Part shown: positions 33,042 through 44,629 of the stretch, in pieces
How positions within the stretch are numbered: the stretch's first letter is position 1
How the letters are laid out: each line of letters opens with the position of its first letter
Source: Ascaphus truei
Taxonomy: Eukaryota > Chordata > Amphibia > Anura > Ascaphidae
Direction of reading: 5' to 3'
Assembly (NCBI GenBank): GCA_036426205.1
Contig: CM071568.1
Location: 214,439,245 to 214,503,244 of the forward strand
Length of the DNA: 64,000 nucleotides
Notes under the pieces: model-generated
Told to the model about the DNA's origin: nothing
The model's database searches: none
Seen by the model: only the letters and a program-made list of their open reading frames with translations
Translations under genes and position numbers: made by a program

Positions 33042-33832
33042 TGTAACGGAGTGCTCACCACAAACAAGTCGTGACCAAAAGGCCGAGGTGGTGATATATA
33101 TAAACACCAACCCACAGCCGTGTGGGCACGTCTGGAGTGTAGAATGGTCGAGGTAGCCGGGTCGGGGTTGGAGAGGTATGGATAGTCAGAGAAACTTGCA
33201 GAGGTTGGGGTTGGAGAGGTGTGGATCGTTGCAGGTACTTTAGCCGTGGTCTGGATTGGAGAGGTGCAGATTGTTGTGGTACTTTGCCAAGGTTGGGATT
33301 GGAAAGGTGCTGATCGTCGTTGGTAGCCGGAGTCAGGAGCGTAGAAGAGCAGAGTCCAGAGGAATAGCCAGTGACAGGAACAGAGAAGCTAGGAACCGTA
33401 CAAGACAAGACTGTGGAGGCAAGGGTAGCAGTGAACACTTCGCACATAGGAAGGTTTATGCTTAGCCGATTTGCCAGTGAGCCGGCTGAGCATATATAGG
33501 AGAGGTACCAATGAGGAACAGGCTGGATGAGGCGTGTCAGTAAGGCAGGATGTGATAGCCTGAAGGGAGGCAGGAGACAGGTGTGGGAAGGATCACTGAT
33601 GACGCCAGATGACGTGACTCATGCCCTGACTGCGCGCAGCGCACTGATGACGTCTCTGCATGGGCAGAGTCTGGAGACGGGACCGGACGCGTAATTACCT
33701 CTGTGCGTGACCATAGCATGGTGGCTCGTCACAGGAGGAGGAAAAAGAGCGTAACGGTTAACGAGTGGAGCGGGGGTACCGAGGACGGGTTGGGGTAAAC
33801 ACCGGTTGCGCCGAGAACCACGGATCCTGGCA
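33042..33832 (-). repeat. Probable LTR, minus orientation, with internal minisatellite
   Basis: The left end is TGTAACGG, preceded by CACAG; the right end is taken as CCTGGCA, followed by CAAAG (one mismatch), but nearby alternatives exist. A unit of about 40-45 bp containing GGTTGGAGAGGTGTGGAT is repeated about four times at 33130-33330. The rest is G/A-rich with gypsy-LTR character. It is directly followed by a PLE fragment. Confidence 0.45.
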
Positions 33833-33841
33833 CAAAGGTAA

Positions 33842-34221
33842 CAACCACATTTTAAAACTGGGATGACTCTAGGACATTTAAGATCAGACACCGTACAGCA
33901 GGGGTTATTCACCAAGCTATCTGCCCCTGCGGTAAAAAATATATTGGTAAGACCAAAAGGCAATTTAGGAGGAGAGTCTTAGAGCACATTGGAACTATTA
34001 GAAATAAGGTTGATGTCCCTTTGGCGAAGCACATTAATGGGACACACAGTGGGGACTTTAGTCTCCTTATATTAAAAGGTATAGACCACCTACCAGAGTC
34101 TATTAGAGGGGGAAACTGGGACAAGGAGTTGTTGAAACGAGAATCTAAATGGATATACACCATTTGCACCCTTTATCCACAAGGGTTAAACAAAGGTTTC
34201 GTTTTTTCACCCTTTATATAA
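33842..34221 (+). pseudogene. Second PLE GIY-YIG endonuclease fragment
   Basis: The plus-strand frame reads CPCGKKYIGKTKRQFRRRV, then LEHIGTIRNKVD, LAKHINGTHSGDFSLLIL and KRESKWIYTICTL, ending at a stop at about 34221. This is the GIY-YIG domain with the conserved Arg, the HxxxxH region and the E-x-x-W-I motif. A frame disturbance lies between CGKKYIGKT and the rest upstream. The PLE RT is absent. It differs clearly from the copy at 1205-1513, so it belongs to another PLE family. Confidence 0.78.
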
Positions 34222-34246
34222 TCAAGTCCCAACTTTTCAATTTAAG

Positions 34247-34372
34247 TTTTTTTGTGTTTCACTGTGTGTATGCCTATTTCTGTGAATAAACTACAATTTA
34301 TTTCATTATCTTGTTTTGCTCAGTGAATGATCCTGGTAAAGGTATACAATAAACCATGGTCTCCCATGACAC
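34247..34372 (+). repeat. LTR 3' fragment related to 30341-30461
   Basis: The shared words include CACTGTGTGTATGCCTATTT, AATAAACTACAATTTATTT and CAGTGAATGATCCTGGTAAA, ending in CCCATGACA. Both copies are in plus orientation. It could be the remains of the 3' LTR of a decayed element starting at 29576. Confidence 0.55.
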
Positions 34373-34673
34373 TCTCCCCTTAGGGGGAAGAGTGTGTGTG
34401 CTCTATCCTCTCCCCTCTCCTCACTCCACTCAGGGAGTAGTGAGACACTTAGGAGTATCTTGTTTTGAGAAGACAACATAAGTGTTGTTCTGTCTATTAA
34501 TAAAATGGTGGCAAGCTCCAGGTCGGTTGTTAGGTTACTGCATCACTTAATTTAAAAAAGTTAAGAGCACAATATTGTTCTTCAGGCTAAGCATGTTCCA
34601 GGTTTAAAAACATTGTGGCTGACAGTTTATCTTCATAGGATAAAGTTAGAGCACAGCTATCAGGAGACATGTA

Positions 34674-34929
34674 CTGATGCAGTCACGAGTATCCGAACAC
34701 TTGCCTGGGAAAATCTAGGGCAATACCCCAGTAATGCTGCAACATTTCTGTGACATTTTTGCAGACAGACTAATTCAAACTGAATGAGACTGCCAGGGAC
34801 CCCCGCTGTGTTAATCCGATGGGCCATTAGTCTGTTTGCAGAAATGTTACAGAAATGTTGCAGCATTACTGGGTTATTCCCCCCGATTTTCAAAGGCAAG
34901 TTTTCGGATACTCGTTGCTGCATCTGTAT
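34674..34929. mobile_element. Palindromic MITE, about 255 bp
   Basis: Left arm words CGAGTATCCGAACACTTGCC and CCCAGTAATGCTGCAACATT are mirrored on the right as AATGTTGCAGCATTACTGGG and GGATACTCG. The centre contains GTGTTAATCCGATGGGCCATTA, shared with the palindrome at 20350-20612. It forms one long hairpin. Confidence 0.7.
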
Positions 34930-35189
34930 GAGACGAAAACACAGAAAAGTAGATATAGTGCAATATGTCTGATACAAAATAATATATACAATATGTGAAA
35001 AATTGGAACAAATTGGAAGTGTAAATCAGGCTCATCAGTAGTGTAGTAATATTCTTTATATTCTTAAATAATAGTGCGGAGGCAAAGGGATTTTGCAGTT
35101 TATCTGTCTGGTCTAGGGTTAGACATTTTCAATGTGATGTTAGAGGATGGCATTGAAAAAGCTCTATTATATAGGGGGATTGCTTTGGT

Positions 35190-36490
35190 CAATTTGAGGG
35201 TTCAAATGTCCCAGGCAGTGGCATCACTTTGGTCTTGCTGAGATTAATATAGGGGCCCACCTTCATACTTTCTTCTGAACTTGTGACAAAAAATATAATC
35301 TGCAAATCGGTAAGTGATTCAAGTATTCACTGTTGCTTTGTTTCCTTTTTCTTCCCAATTTAATGTCCTGAAAAAATTGTTATGTTGATTGAGAATTTTT
35401 TTTAGTGATATGGTGTCTCCCTGTCGCACTCTGTTACTGATCTTTATCTTGTTTGTATCTCGATTTAATCTAATGGTTGATGTGGAATTGGCTTAAAAGT
35501 TCCTTATATATCAATGTATGCTTCAAGCCTCGGTCTTCATAATTCCTTTTGAAACCACAGAAATAAATACTTTTTCATAATCCACAAATCCAAAGATGAG
35601 GTAGATCGTATTCATTACTTCCAGAAATCACATCTTGTATGACTTGGATGTGTTCCGTTGTGCTGTATCCACAGCTAAGTCCTACCTGTTCTCTAGGCTG
35701 GACAATGTCCATGGTCTGTTGCAACTGATTAATGATTATCTACATAAAAATGGTGTAGGTGATTGAAAGTTGACTGATTGGTCTGTAGTTCTTGAAGTCT
35801 TATTTGTCTCCTTTCTTGTGGATGAAGATAACTATGACTAATGTCATTGTTCTGGAATGTTCCTATTTTTTAAGCAGCACGTAGAGTTTTGCAAGGATTT
35901 TCTCCTTCTTCCCCAGCTTCTTTCAGAATTTCAATTGTAATTCCACCTTTCCTGTGAGCCTTCCCTTTCTTCATAGATTGTTTTCCCCTGGCCACTTCTT
36001 CTGGAAGGATGCATAGTACAACTTTGGTGGTTTCTTCTCACTCTCTCTCTGCTGGATTGTGCCCTGTGTTATTTGTGTTCTTGTACAATTAAATATACAA
36101 ATTCTTAACTCTCTTTATGATAATTGCACAGTGTGTTATTACACAGTATATATTTTTTTTATGTAAAAAAAAAAAAATCATTGTTTTGTTTGAGTGCAAT
36201 TACTGTATTTGCTTCTTTTGAATCATAAATTGTTTTGTCCTCTTTGAGCTTCTGTTATCTTTGATAGCCTTCTTCAACATATCACATTTAAATGTTTTTT
36301 ACATCTTCAGCTATACGCTTGCAGATCGTCCTGTACAGCTTTGAATATTCAATTCTTGTGCTTGCATTTTTGCATTGTTTCATTTCCTGTGATTTCATTA
36401 GTAACTTCTTTGTCTCATTTGAAATGTTCTTATTCTGTTTTTTTTGTTAGCGATTTCAACTATAATCTTCACAGGTTCTTCATTGTAGTT
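35190..36490 (-). mobile_element. RTE-clade LINE remnant
   Basis: On the minus strand I read NETKKLLMKSQEMKQC and YSKLYRTICKRI (linker), IFIHKKGDK then FKNYRPISQLSIT (RT), QPREQVGLSCGYSTTEHIQV (RT) and SKTKVM near the end. These follow the order of RTE/BovB-type RT. The catalytic ADD block is not readable, and stops are dense. It is an old, short-lived fragment without endonuclease. Confidence 0.68.
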
Positions 36491-36539
36491 TGTTAAAGTG
36501 TGTAATAACAACTTAATTATGGATCCTTATTGTCTACAG

Positions 36540-36777
36540 CAGTGGTGCGCAAACTGGGGGGCGCGGCAGTTATAGAGGCCCCACGTTCTCCCCCCAGGCA
36601 TTTAAATTAAATGTCGGGGCACTGCACAGGGCTCTATAGTACACTTATCTTCCCTTCCAGCGATTTGCCATCACATGACCGCATGCATCATTTGTGCCAG
36701 GGTGGACAGGGACGGAGGAGCAAGGCGCCGAGGAGAGCAGGCAGGGGTGCGCACGGGGAAAAGTTTGCTCACCCCAT
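36540..36777. mobile_element. hAT MITE with perfect 8-bp TSD
   Basis: It begins CAGTGGTGCGCAAACT and ends AAGTTTGCTCACCCCA. The 8-bp GTCTACAG flanks it on both sides (36532-36539 and 36778-36785). The 8-bp TSD and CAGTG-type start identify the hAT superfamily. Non-coding. Confidence 0.82.
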
Positions 36778-36926
36778 GTCTACAGTAAAGGGTACAAAAG
36801 AAAAATAGTACAGGCACTCCAAATTTAAAAAGGCGAGATTTCATAGATCGGTTTGGGCTCCCACTTAAAAATATATGAACCAAGCTACATCTTGGGATAC
36901 AATGGTTAATGCTTTTCATATATAGT

Positions 36927-37299
36927 CAGCGGTGAATTTCAAAATCCGCCACCTCTAGGCCCTTGCCTGTGCCGACCGCCTCATTGGTGCCCCCCTCCTG
37001 CTCCTTTGGCATCCCAGCATCAAATGACACCGCAGACGTCACCAACGTGACGTTACACTATGGCATGTGGCCATGGGAACACAATGTCATGACGTAATTC
37101 GACGTTGCACGGCATCATTTTACTCTGGGATTCCAAACGAATAGGAGGGTGAGAAAGGAGGTGGCCGACACAGGCAAGTGCCTTCCTATTAGGTCCGATA
37201 GGCCAGACAGTGCGGCATATGGGGGTAGAAATTTTTGCCGCCCCAAATTTTGCCGCCCTAGGTCTGGGTCTAATGGGCATAATGGAAAATCTGACACTG
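36927..37299. mobile_element. hAT MITE, second family, with perfect 8-bp TSD
   Basis: It begins CAGCGGTGAATTTCAAAAT and ends ATTTTCCATT...CAGATTTTCC-like right terminus CTGACACTG when read on the plus strand. TATATAGT occurs immediately before (36919-36926) and after (37300-37307). The interior has GCCGCCC-type motifs near both ends (CCGCCACC, TTTTGCCGCCC). No coding frame is supported. Confidence 0.8.
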
Positions 37300-37307
37300 T
37301 ATATAGT

Positions 37308-37973
37308 TCTCCTCATTTCTACTCCCCTCTATGTTCTATATCATGCTTAAGTGTGCATTAAGGCTATTTATTCTGATTCTGTATCGTATAACAACTTTCT
37401 TCCAAACAAGTTTCAAGGATTCAGATGATATATTTTTTAACTTTTAATATAATTACCAGGTTTACCGTTACAATTAGCATTTAACACTGAAAAACGTAAA
37501 TTACTTAAATTATATATAGGGAAATAGGATAAATACAAGCATTACAACAATATCATGTATACAATGTGGGCTCATGTCCATGGGAGGGCCTGTAATTCTT
37601 AAAATGCTGGAGCTTTGCAAGTTGTACAAGTAGAAATATTGTAAAAATATATGCTTTATTTTGCCGAATATAAGTATACAAGTTGGAAATTCATAAAATA
37701 AATGGTAAAATAACCACGTAATGCACCGAAAGGTCCATTATATGATTCAGTACTAAATATTGTCGATATAGAGAACCGTGACAAATGGCCCTTTGTGTAG
37801 TGGTGCCGTTTGCCCAGGCTCTTCACTACACAGTCTTCTAGGGATTAATTTGTAGGAAAGGAAAAACACGTGTATACACACACAAGAGGCACTTAGCCCT
37901 CAACCTTCAGCGATTTATTTTTCCACAGGCCACTTAAACCATGGGTACACTGTGCCTTTAAGAAAACAAAATC
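37308..37973. other. Anonymous AT-rich sequence
   Basis: I see no gene. The last 14 bases (37960-37973) are the left target duplication of the L1 insertion that follows. Confidence 0.45.
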
Positions 37974-38126
37974 GGGGGGGCATGCGCGACGGGTACGGAG
38001 ATGGAGGCTTAAACTGAGTGCTCCGCTACCCGCCGGCAAAAGTAATTAAAATCACAGCAAAAAACTCAACGAAACCGCAAATAAAACATAAACCCCAGAC
38101 CACCTAAGCACACAGCACAAACTAGG

Positions 38127-39128
38127 ATGGCAGCAACCCGAAAAAAGACAAAGCAAAAGGTGGATGTGCGCACTTACTTTGCAGGGGCAAAAAAGACCCG
38201 GGAAACAGAAAGTATGGCGGCCTCAGACACGGACTCCGCACCGGAGCTGGAAATGGCTACGGAAGAGCACACGGGGTCGTTTAAAAGGGAGATTGCACAG
38301 CTTCTCTAAGATTTAAAGACATTCTTTCGGGGTGAGGTGGAGCACCTCCGGAGAGACATCCTAAGCATTGGCACCCGAACTAACGACCTAGAGGAAAAGA
38401 TGGAGGCGACTACCAAATGCCAGAGGGAGACCGGTACCCGGATGGGCATGCTAGAGAGGAGAGTGGCAGAGCTCGAGGAACGGCATGAAGACAGCGAGAA
38501 CCGGGACAGGCGCAACAACCTGCGCATCAGGGGGATCCCAGAGGAGATACAAGACCCGGAATTGCTGCTTAACAGGTGGATGACCTCTATCATGCCGGGG
38601 AAAACGGAGGCTGACCTGATCATGGACCGGTGTCACCGAGCTCTACGGGTCCGGCCATTGCCCAATAATCCCTCAAGAGATGTTATTCTCCGCCTCCACC
38701 ACTACACTACCAAGGAGGAGATATGTAAGATCACCAGAGCTACTCCGCTGGTGGCGTTCGAGAGGATAGAAATGGCCATCTTCCAGGACGATAACGCTGG
38801 CGAGACGAGGGACCTCCAGCCTATTACCAGACTGCTGAGGGACAAAGAAGTTAGGTATAGGTGGGCCTTTCCGTTTGCGCTGATAGTCGTGCGGAATGGC
38901 CGAACACATGCGCTAAAACATCTATCGGAAGGGCCGGAGTTGCTGAAAAATGGGTCTACCCGACACGCTCCTGGTGCCGGAGGCTTCGGTAGCTTGCCCG
39001 CCCCGGCCGGTGGAGTGGGAGAAAGTGAACTCGTCAGCCGGGCAACGAAGGGAAAAGGCGTGAACCCCGAGACCCACTTGAGGATTCAAAGTTCCGCTCC
39101 ACAAGTGTTCAAAGTTCCTTGTACCTAG
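38127..39128 (+). pseudogene. L1 ORF1p (coiled coil, RRM-like, C-terminal domain)
   Basis: ORF1p is the RNA-binding chaperone of L1. The frame starts MAATRKKTKQKV, then has a coiled coil (MLERRVAELEERHEDSENRD), the RNA-binding start RRNNLRIRGIPEE, and the C-terminal motif region with MDRCHRALR, PRDVILRLHHY-like sequence and KEVRYRWAFPFALIV. One in-frame TAA at 38307-38309 interrupts it; the downstream part continues in the same frame. So only a single nonsense change separates it from a full-length frame. Confidence 0.88.
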
Positions 39129-40430
39129 CCCTGGCTCTCCCCCTATTTGCTCACTGTCCCAAGTCTGAATGCCACCGTAGCCCGGGTCCCATCCTCCCTG
39201 CTGACCGAGTCGGGCTCCTCGGAGAAAGATCCAGTGGACGCTGAAATCAAATGTACTTTCACTTACCAAAATGGCGGTCCAGCAGGCTACGCAGGACGAA
39301 CAGGTGAAGGCGAACAGAAGAAAAATGGCGGATTCTGTTTAGGCGCAAAGTTGTGGTGCTCTGGCCAGCTCCGCCTTCTGGACACACCTCCTTCCTCTGC
39401 TGCTCGCGGGCGGATGTGCAGTCTCTCCTAAGATGACATCAGGGGGTGGGTCCCCACGCAACCCCGTCGGACGGGAAGTGACGTATACGGAAGAGTCCGC
39501 AGCTCACGGGAGGGACTGGGCTGGGGCCGGGGGGCGCCCCGGAGGGGGTACGCGAATTCCCCCGCCGGGAAGGAGGGGTGCGGGGTAGGCGGGTCTCCTG
39601 CTGCTCGCATGAGGGAACATAAGTCTGGGACTTGACTTGTGCCACAGGCCAAATCAGCTAAAAGACAGAGGATGCGGCGAGGTGGCGGCGAGGGGTGAGG
39701 GACGGGGAGAAAGTAAGAACTTAAGAAATTAGGGAGCTAGGGACGGAGACAACCTAATTAGCTTGGGAAAAGAGAGCTGGTTTGTACACGCAGCATGGGG
39801 TCGCAATATAATATACAGTGGCTCAAGCAGCACAGTTGGGGTTAGGTTAGTATGTTTTTTTTTATGTTTTCTTCTTTCTCGTTACATAGATTAGATTAGA
39901 CAGATTAGTTAGTATAATGGCAAAATTAGATACGCAGACAGGTGATGGACAGTTCATTACCAGTTGAGTTATGATAAATTAGACTTTAGTGTCAGTTTCT
40001 GATTACATAATTTGTGCTTTGCCGGCGGGGGGGTAGGTGACTGCCCTCGTCCTGCCTGTTGGCATGCGCCTTTGGGGCTGGGCTGCGGTCTTAAACCACA
40101 GTCCAGTCAAAGACCCGGGAATTCGTGGTAAGGAACAAGCCTCACGAGCCTGGACAGAAGGGAGGGAGAGTCCAGGGCATGGGCGATATTCCCGGGCATC
40201 AAACCATAGGTCGGTTAGGACCACAATGGTTTTATATGTTTATGTTCTGTGGATACGCGTTTCTTGTCATCCCCCTATGTGTTTTCCCTCCCTCCCCCCC
40301 CAGGTTCCCACAGAGGAAGTACTGAGGCAACATGGAGACAACGCGGCCGCTCCTGGCGCCTTACGTTGCTACGAGGCACGGGTAGGACCCGACTTTACCA
40401 TACACGCAAAGGCTCACTCTACACACACAC

Positions 40431-42819
40431 ATGGCGTTGACGTTCATTTCACAAAATGTTAAGGGGTTTAACTCTCCGCAGAAGCGTAGAATCGCCTTTG
40501 CAGAATTCAAACACAGAAAAACAGACGTTCTCTTCCTCCAAGAGACTCACTTTAGCTCCAACAAAAACCAAGGGTTCATAGACAAAAAATTTAGACAATT
40601 TTACCTCGCCTCAGCTAAAGAAAAGAAAAGAGGGGTTGCTATACTATTCAATAATAGAATCCCTTTTGAGGTCGAAAAGACAAAGCGAGATCCAGAAGGT
40701 AGATATATCATCCTGGTGGGACTACTACAGCAATGTAGAGTGACCCTGGCCTGCGTTTACGCCCCCTGCGAGAGAGATCCCCAGTTCTTTGAAGCATTTT
40801 TTCTCAAGCTCCAGCGATGGGCAACAGGAAATATAATTGTTGCGGGAGATTTCAATAAAGTCATGGACCCCCGCATTGACAGATCCCCAAGGCAACAGAG
40901 GGATAGCCAACCAGGTGCTACAGCACTGTTAGAAGGGCTAAGGAGAGGGTGTCTGGTGGACATATGGAGGGAACAACACCCTGGCGAGCGCAGCTACTCA
41001 TTTTACTCACACCCTCATGACAGTTACAGCAGGCTTGACCACTTCTTTGTGTCGGGCAGAATGGTCCCACAAATATCGGACACTACAATTCATGATATTT
41101 CATGGTCGGATCATGCATCAATAGAGCTAAGATGCACACAAATTAGGCCGATTAGCCCGGGAGCAAACTGGAAACTGAACGAATCCCTGATTAAGATTCC
41201 GGAACTAGCACAGACAGTCAAAGAAGAGATCAGGCTAAATCCGAGGCGCTCAGCCTGAACATCCCAAAGGAAACAGAGAAATTAATAGAAATTAATTTTC
41301 AATTTCAATGGCAGCCTAAAACTATAAAGTACCTAGGGGTACATCTTACCAAACAGAGTTCCACTCTCTATCAGGCGAACTACCCTAAGCTACTGAGGGC
41401 CCTTACAAAGGAACTCAAGGACTGGTCCGCTTTCGGAATCTCCTGGATTGGCAGAATCTATTGTGTGAAGATGAACTTCTCCCCCGGTTATTGTATATGT
41501 TCCAAACTCTCCCGATACCGGTGGTGCGATCGGAGATCAAAGAATTGCAGAACTTAGTCACGAAATTCATTTGGAAAAATAAAACACCACGGGTAAAAAT
41601 GACAATTATGCAAAGACCTAGAGAAACTAGGGGCTTGGCGGTGCCGAGCTTGTTGGCTTATTATAAAGCGGCACAATTATGCCAAATCACTCAGTGGCAT
41701 AGAGACCCAGAGCTGAGACGATGGGTTGCGCTGGAGAAGGAGGTGTGCGCCCCACTGGAGCTCACAGACTTAATTTGGTACCCTAAATCTAGATTAAAAG
41801 ACTTAAAGGATCCGCTTGCCTCGGTGCTCAACTCTTTGTCGGTCTGGGAAGCGGCTAAAAGTAATCACTCATTGACCTCAAAACACACTTTAATGGCTCC
41901 CTTATACGGGAATCCAGATTTTGCTCCAGGGCTAGATGGTAAGAACTTCACACTATGCAAAAACATGGGGCTAAGAAGACTGAAAGACCTGGAGGGGCGG
42001 GACACTATCAAACCATTTGATCTATTACAGTCAGAAACTGACATCCCCAACACAGAATTCCTTAGATACCAGGTCCGGGCATTTTACACCAAACACCTAA
42101 ATAGACCACCACTAACTAATTTTGAGAGGCTCTGTGGTCGGGGAACCGACACAAGGGGACTTATCTCTGCTCTGTACAAGGAGGTGGTCAGGGTGGACAT
42201 CGACGGTTCACACAGACCCATGTTCATGACACAATGGGAGACAGACTTGATGGGGCCACTAGAGGACGAGGACTGGACAGAAATCTTTAAGGCTGCGGCC
42301 AGCAGTTCAATCTACATTGATGGAGAACTCATATAAAGTATTAATGAGGTGGTATCTCACCCCAGTTAGACTGGCAAAATTCGTAACGGGAGCTTCCCCA
42401 CTTTGTCCCAGGCAGTGCGGGGAACAGGGAGATCTGGTGCACATGCTGTGGTGTTGCCCACGACTCATACCAGTATGGACTCAAATTAGAGATTGGCTAC
42501 AGAGGATTTTTTGGGCCTCAAAATTCAGCTAGACCCGTGGGTGTTCCTGTTAGGTAAACCTACGCACGAAGTGTCTAGATCAGGGAACAAATTGATAGCA
42601 CACTTTGCTACGGCTATGAGGTGCGAGACCGCAGCATTGTGGAAGCAGAATGCAATTCCATCAATAGATAAAATTCGGAACAGAATTTGGTTCATTTGCC
42701 AGATGGAAAAGTTGACGAGTTTGGTCAATGACACTGGCCCAAATTTCCAAAAAGTCTGGCTGCCCTGGCTGGCGCAGACAGATATCCCGGGGATGAGCAA
42801 TGCCTCCGTCTGGCTTTAA
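40431..42819 (+). pseudogene. L1 ORF2: endonuclease and C-terminus, RT deleted
   Basis: The endonuclease is well kept (40431-41235): FISQNVKGFNSPQKR, FLQETHF (catalytic Glu), VAGDFNKVMD, YSRLDHFFVS and WSDHASIEL. At about 41236 the sequence jumps directly to KSEALSLNIPKETEK and KYLGVHLTK, the region that normally follows RT. The whole RT core, with its YADD motif, is absent. The C-terminal part continues with frameshifts near 41465 and 42320, and includes LVTKFIWKNKTPRV, MENSYKVLMRWYLTP and a Cys-rich segment (CPRQCGEQG...HMLWCCP). The copy cannot make RT. Confidence 0.92.
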
Positions 42820-43186
42820 TAAGATCAGGTGAGTTCTCCTTTGATATTTGATAATTGAGAGGAGCCGGTGTTGGTGGAACACGGGGATGACAGTAGCCCC
42901 TTCCCACGACATAACTGAAGGTGCTTGCGCGCCCCCCCCTACCCGGTGCCACGGAGACGCAGATGGGCGGGATTCCGGATCACCCGTACAGGAGAGAAGA
43001 GCATCAGAGATACCTCTTCTACCCCCCCATCCCACTACCTTCCTGTCCATCCCTTCCCCCATTTGTCTTGATGTTGTATGTCCTGCAGTATGCTTTATGA
43101 CATTCATGAGATACTTGTATGCTATATTTGGAAAAACCAATAAAAAGAAAGTTGAAAAAAAAAAAAAAAAAGAAGAAAACAAAATC

Positions 43187-43732
43187 ATAAAATAAAACGT
43201 ATTCCCTGTAGACAAACTTTGCTGTGGAACTTTCGAATAGCGCTGCCAGCTAAACTGGTTACCAGCCCCACAAATATGCTATCCTATGAAACAAAACAAT
43301 CTTTTAACATCGCAGAGTCTTATTGATTGCTTATCTGTATTGTAGGGGATTACTATCCCAGGATCTCTGTGTAGCTCCAACAGCAAACAAGAACACCATT
43401 GCTGGGAGCAGACTGTGTCCAGCCCGTTAAAATCTTTATCCTGGGTGGGAGTCCCAGCAGCCATGCTTCCTGCATGGCTGGGGAACCAGAACAGCCAGGG
43501 TCCTTCCTGGCTTGGAGAACATAAATCTCCCCCTTGCTGGGGAAAAGCAGTCTCTCTTGTGCAGGGTACTTCCTGCCTTTTTATACCTTCACTTGGGAGT
43601 GCTGTCTTAATTAGTACCAGGTGCAGCAAGCTCCCATAGAGGAATTTAACCTCCTTTACACTGGAACCTATCCACTCCGCTCGCTCTCTAGTCCATAAGG
43701 ACAGTGACTCGGTCACAGAACATACAGTATAA
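43187..43732. other. Anonymous sequence
   Basis: No supported gene or repeat boundary. Frames at 43279-43716 on the minus strand lack recognisable motifs. Confidence 0.4.
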
Positions 43733-43887
43733 GGTGGTATTTATCAAAGTTATATGACTGCAAAACCATGGCAGATCTGATGCAAAAATCAGCAACATGT
43801 TTATGAAAGAATCCCATTTAAAGGAATGGCCTTTTTTATTTTTTCATAAATCTGGTTGAAGTCAGTAGACTTTGACAAATACACCCC
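43733..43887. mobile_element. Short MITE, about 155 bp
   Basis: The left end GGTGGTATTTATCAAAGT pairs with the right end, reverse-complemented GGGGTGTATTTGTCAAAGT. Inner sequence is AT-rich, including an imperfect TTTATGAAA / TTTTTCATAAA pairing. Target duplication not clear. Confidence 0.6.
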
Positions 43888-44444
43888 AATGACTTTCAAA
43901 GAATGTATCTACAGTAAGGAAATTCATTCCAACAATTCATTCCAGCATATATCATAAATAATGAAACAGGAGCATTTATTAATTCTTCTCTCAGGGGGGA
44001 TATTTAAAAGTAAACCTAATCATTTTTAAGTCTTACTAATTTTACCCTTGGCACAAATTTGACAAAAAAAATCTAAATAATCCACTGAGACTATTAACAA
44101 TTCTGCATGCAAATTAGGGAATACAAAATAAATCCCTGCTTGTATTAAAGCTCACACATCTTCATCATTATGCAGGCACAGTTGATTATACACAGCTTTT
44201 AGTACTAGTTAATACTATGTGATATAATGTATGTGATTTCATAGCAAACAGTGGCAAAAGTTACATCTGTTTGCTATCTGGGTAATTTATTTCCTTAACA
44301 GTGATGCCATAGTAAGTCCGGAATGGGGAACATTGTTCATGTTGGAGTGTGTTCACTATATTGAGAATAATTGAGAGAGGACATTGTAATCAAGCAAAGA
44401 GAACAAAGGAAGAAGGAGCAGGTAATTAAAGGTGCACACATGTA
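43888..44444. other. Anonymous AT-rich sequence
   Basis: I see nothing coding or clearly repetitive here. Confidence 0.4.
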
Positions 44445-44629
44445 TACTATTTTATTTATTTATAAAATGTTTTACCAGGAAGTAATACATTGAGAGTTAC
44501 CTCTCGTTTTCAAATATGTACTGGGCATAGTTAATATGACAAATAATACATGGTTACAAATACAGTTACATAAATGAACAGGGTATACATTATATACAAT
44601 ACATTGCACGCACAGTTAGAGAATGTATA

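Larger units (their letters stand above)
37974..43172 (+). mobile_element. L1 LINE with 14-bp TSD and internal deletion
   Basis: The insertion starts at a G-run (37974) and ends in an A-tail (about 43156-43172). AAGAAAACAAAATC flanks both sides exactly (37960-37973 and 43173-43186). So the 5' end looks complete. ORF1 is at 38127-39128, followed by a long 1.3 kb inter-ORF region that is GC-rich in its first part, then ORF2 at 40431-42819. The RT core is missing from ORF2. Canonical target-primed insertion is clear from the TSD and tail. Confidence 0.93.

Noticed and set aside
33130..33330. CRISPR-like repeat array
   Set aside because: Units are diverged, contiguous and lack unique spacers; this is a minisatellite in an LTR in a eukaryotic genome.
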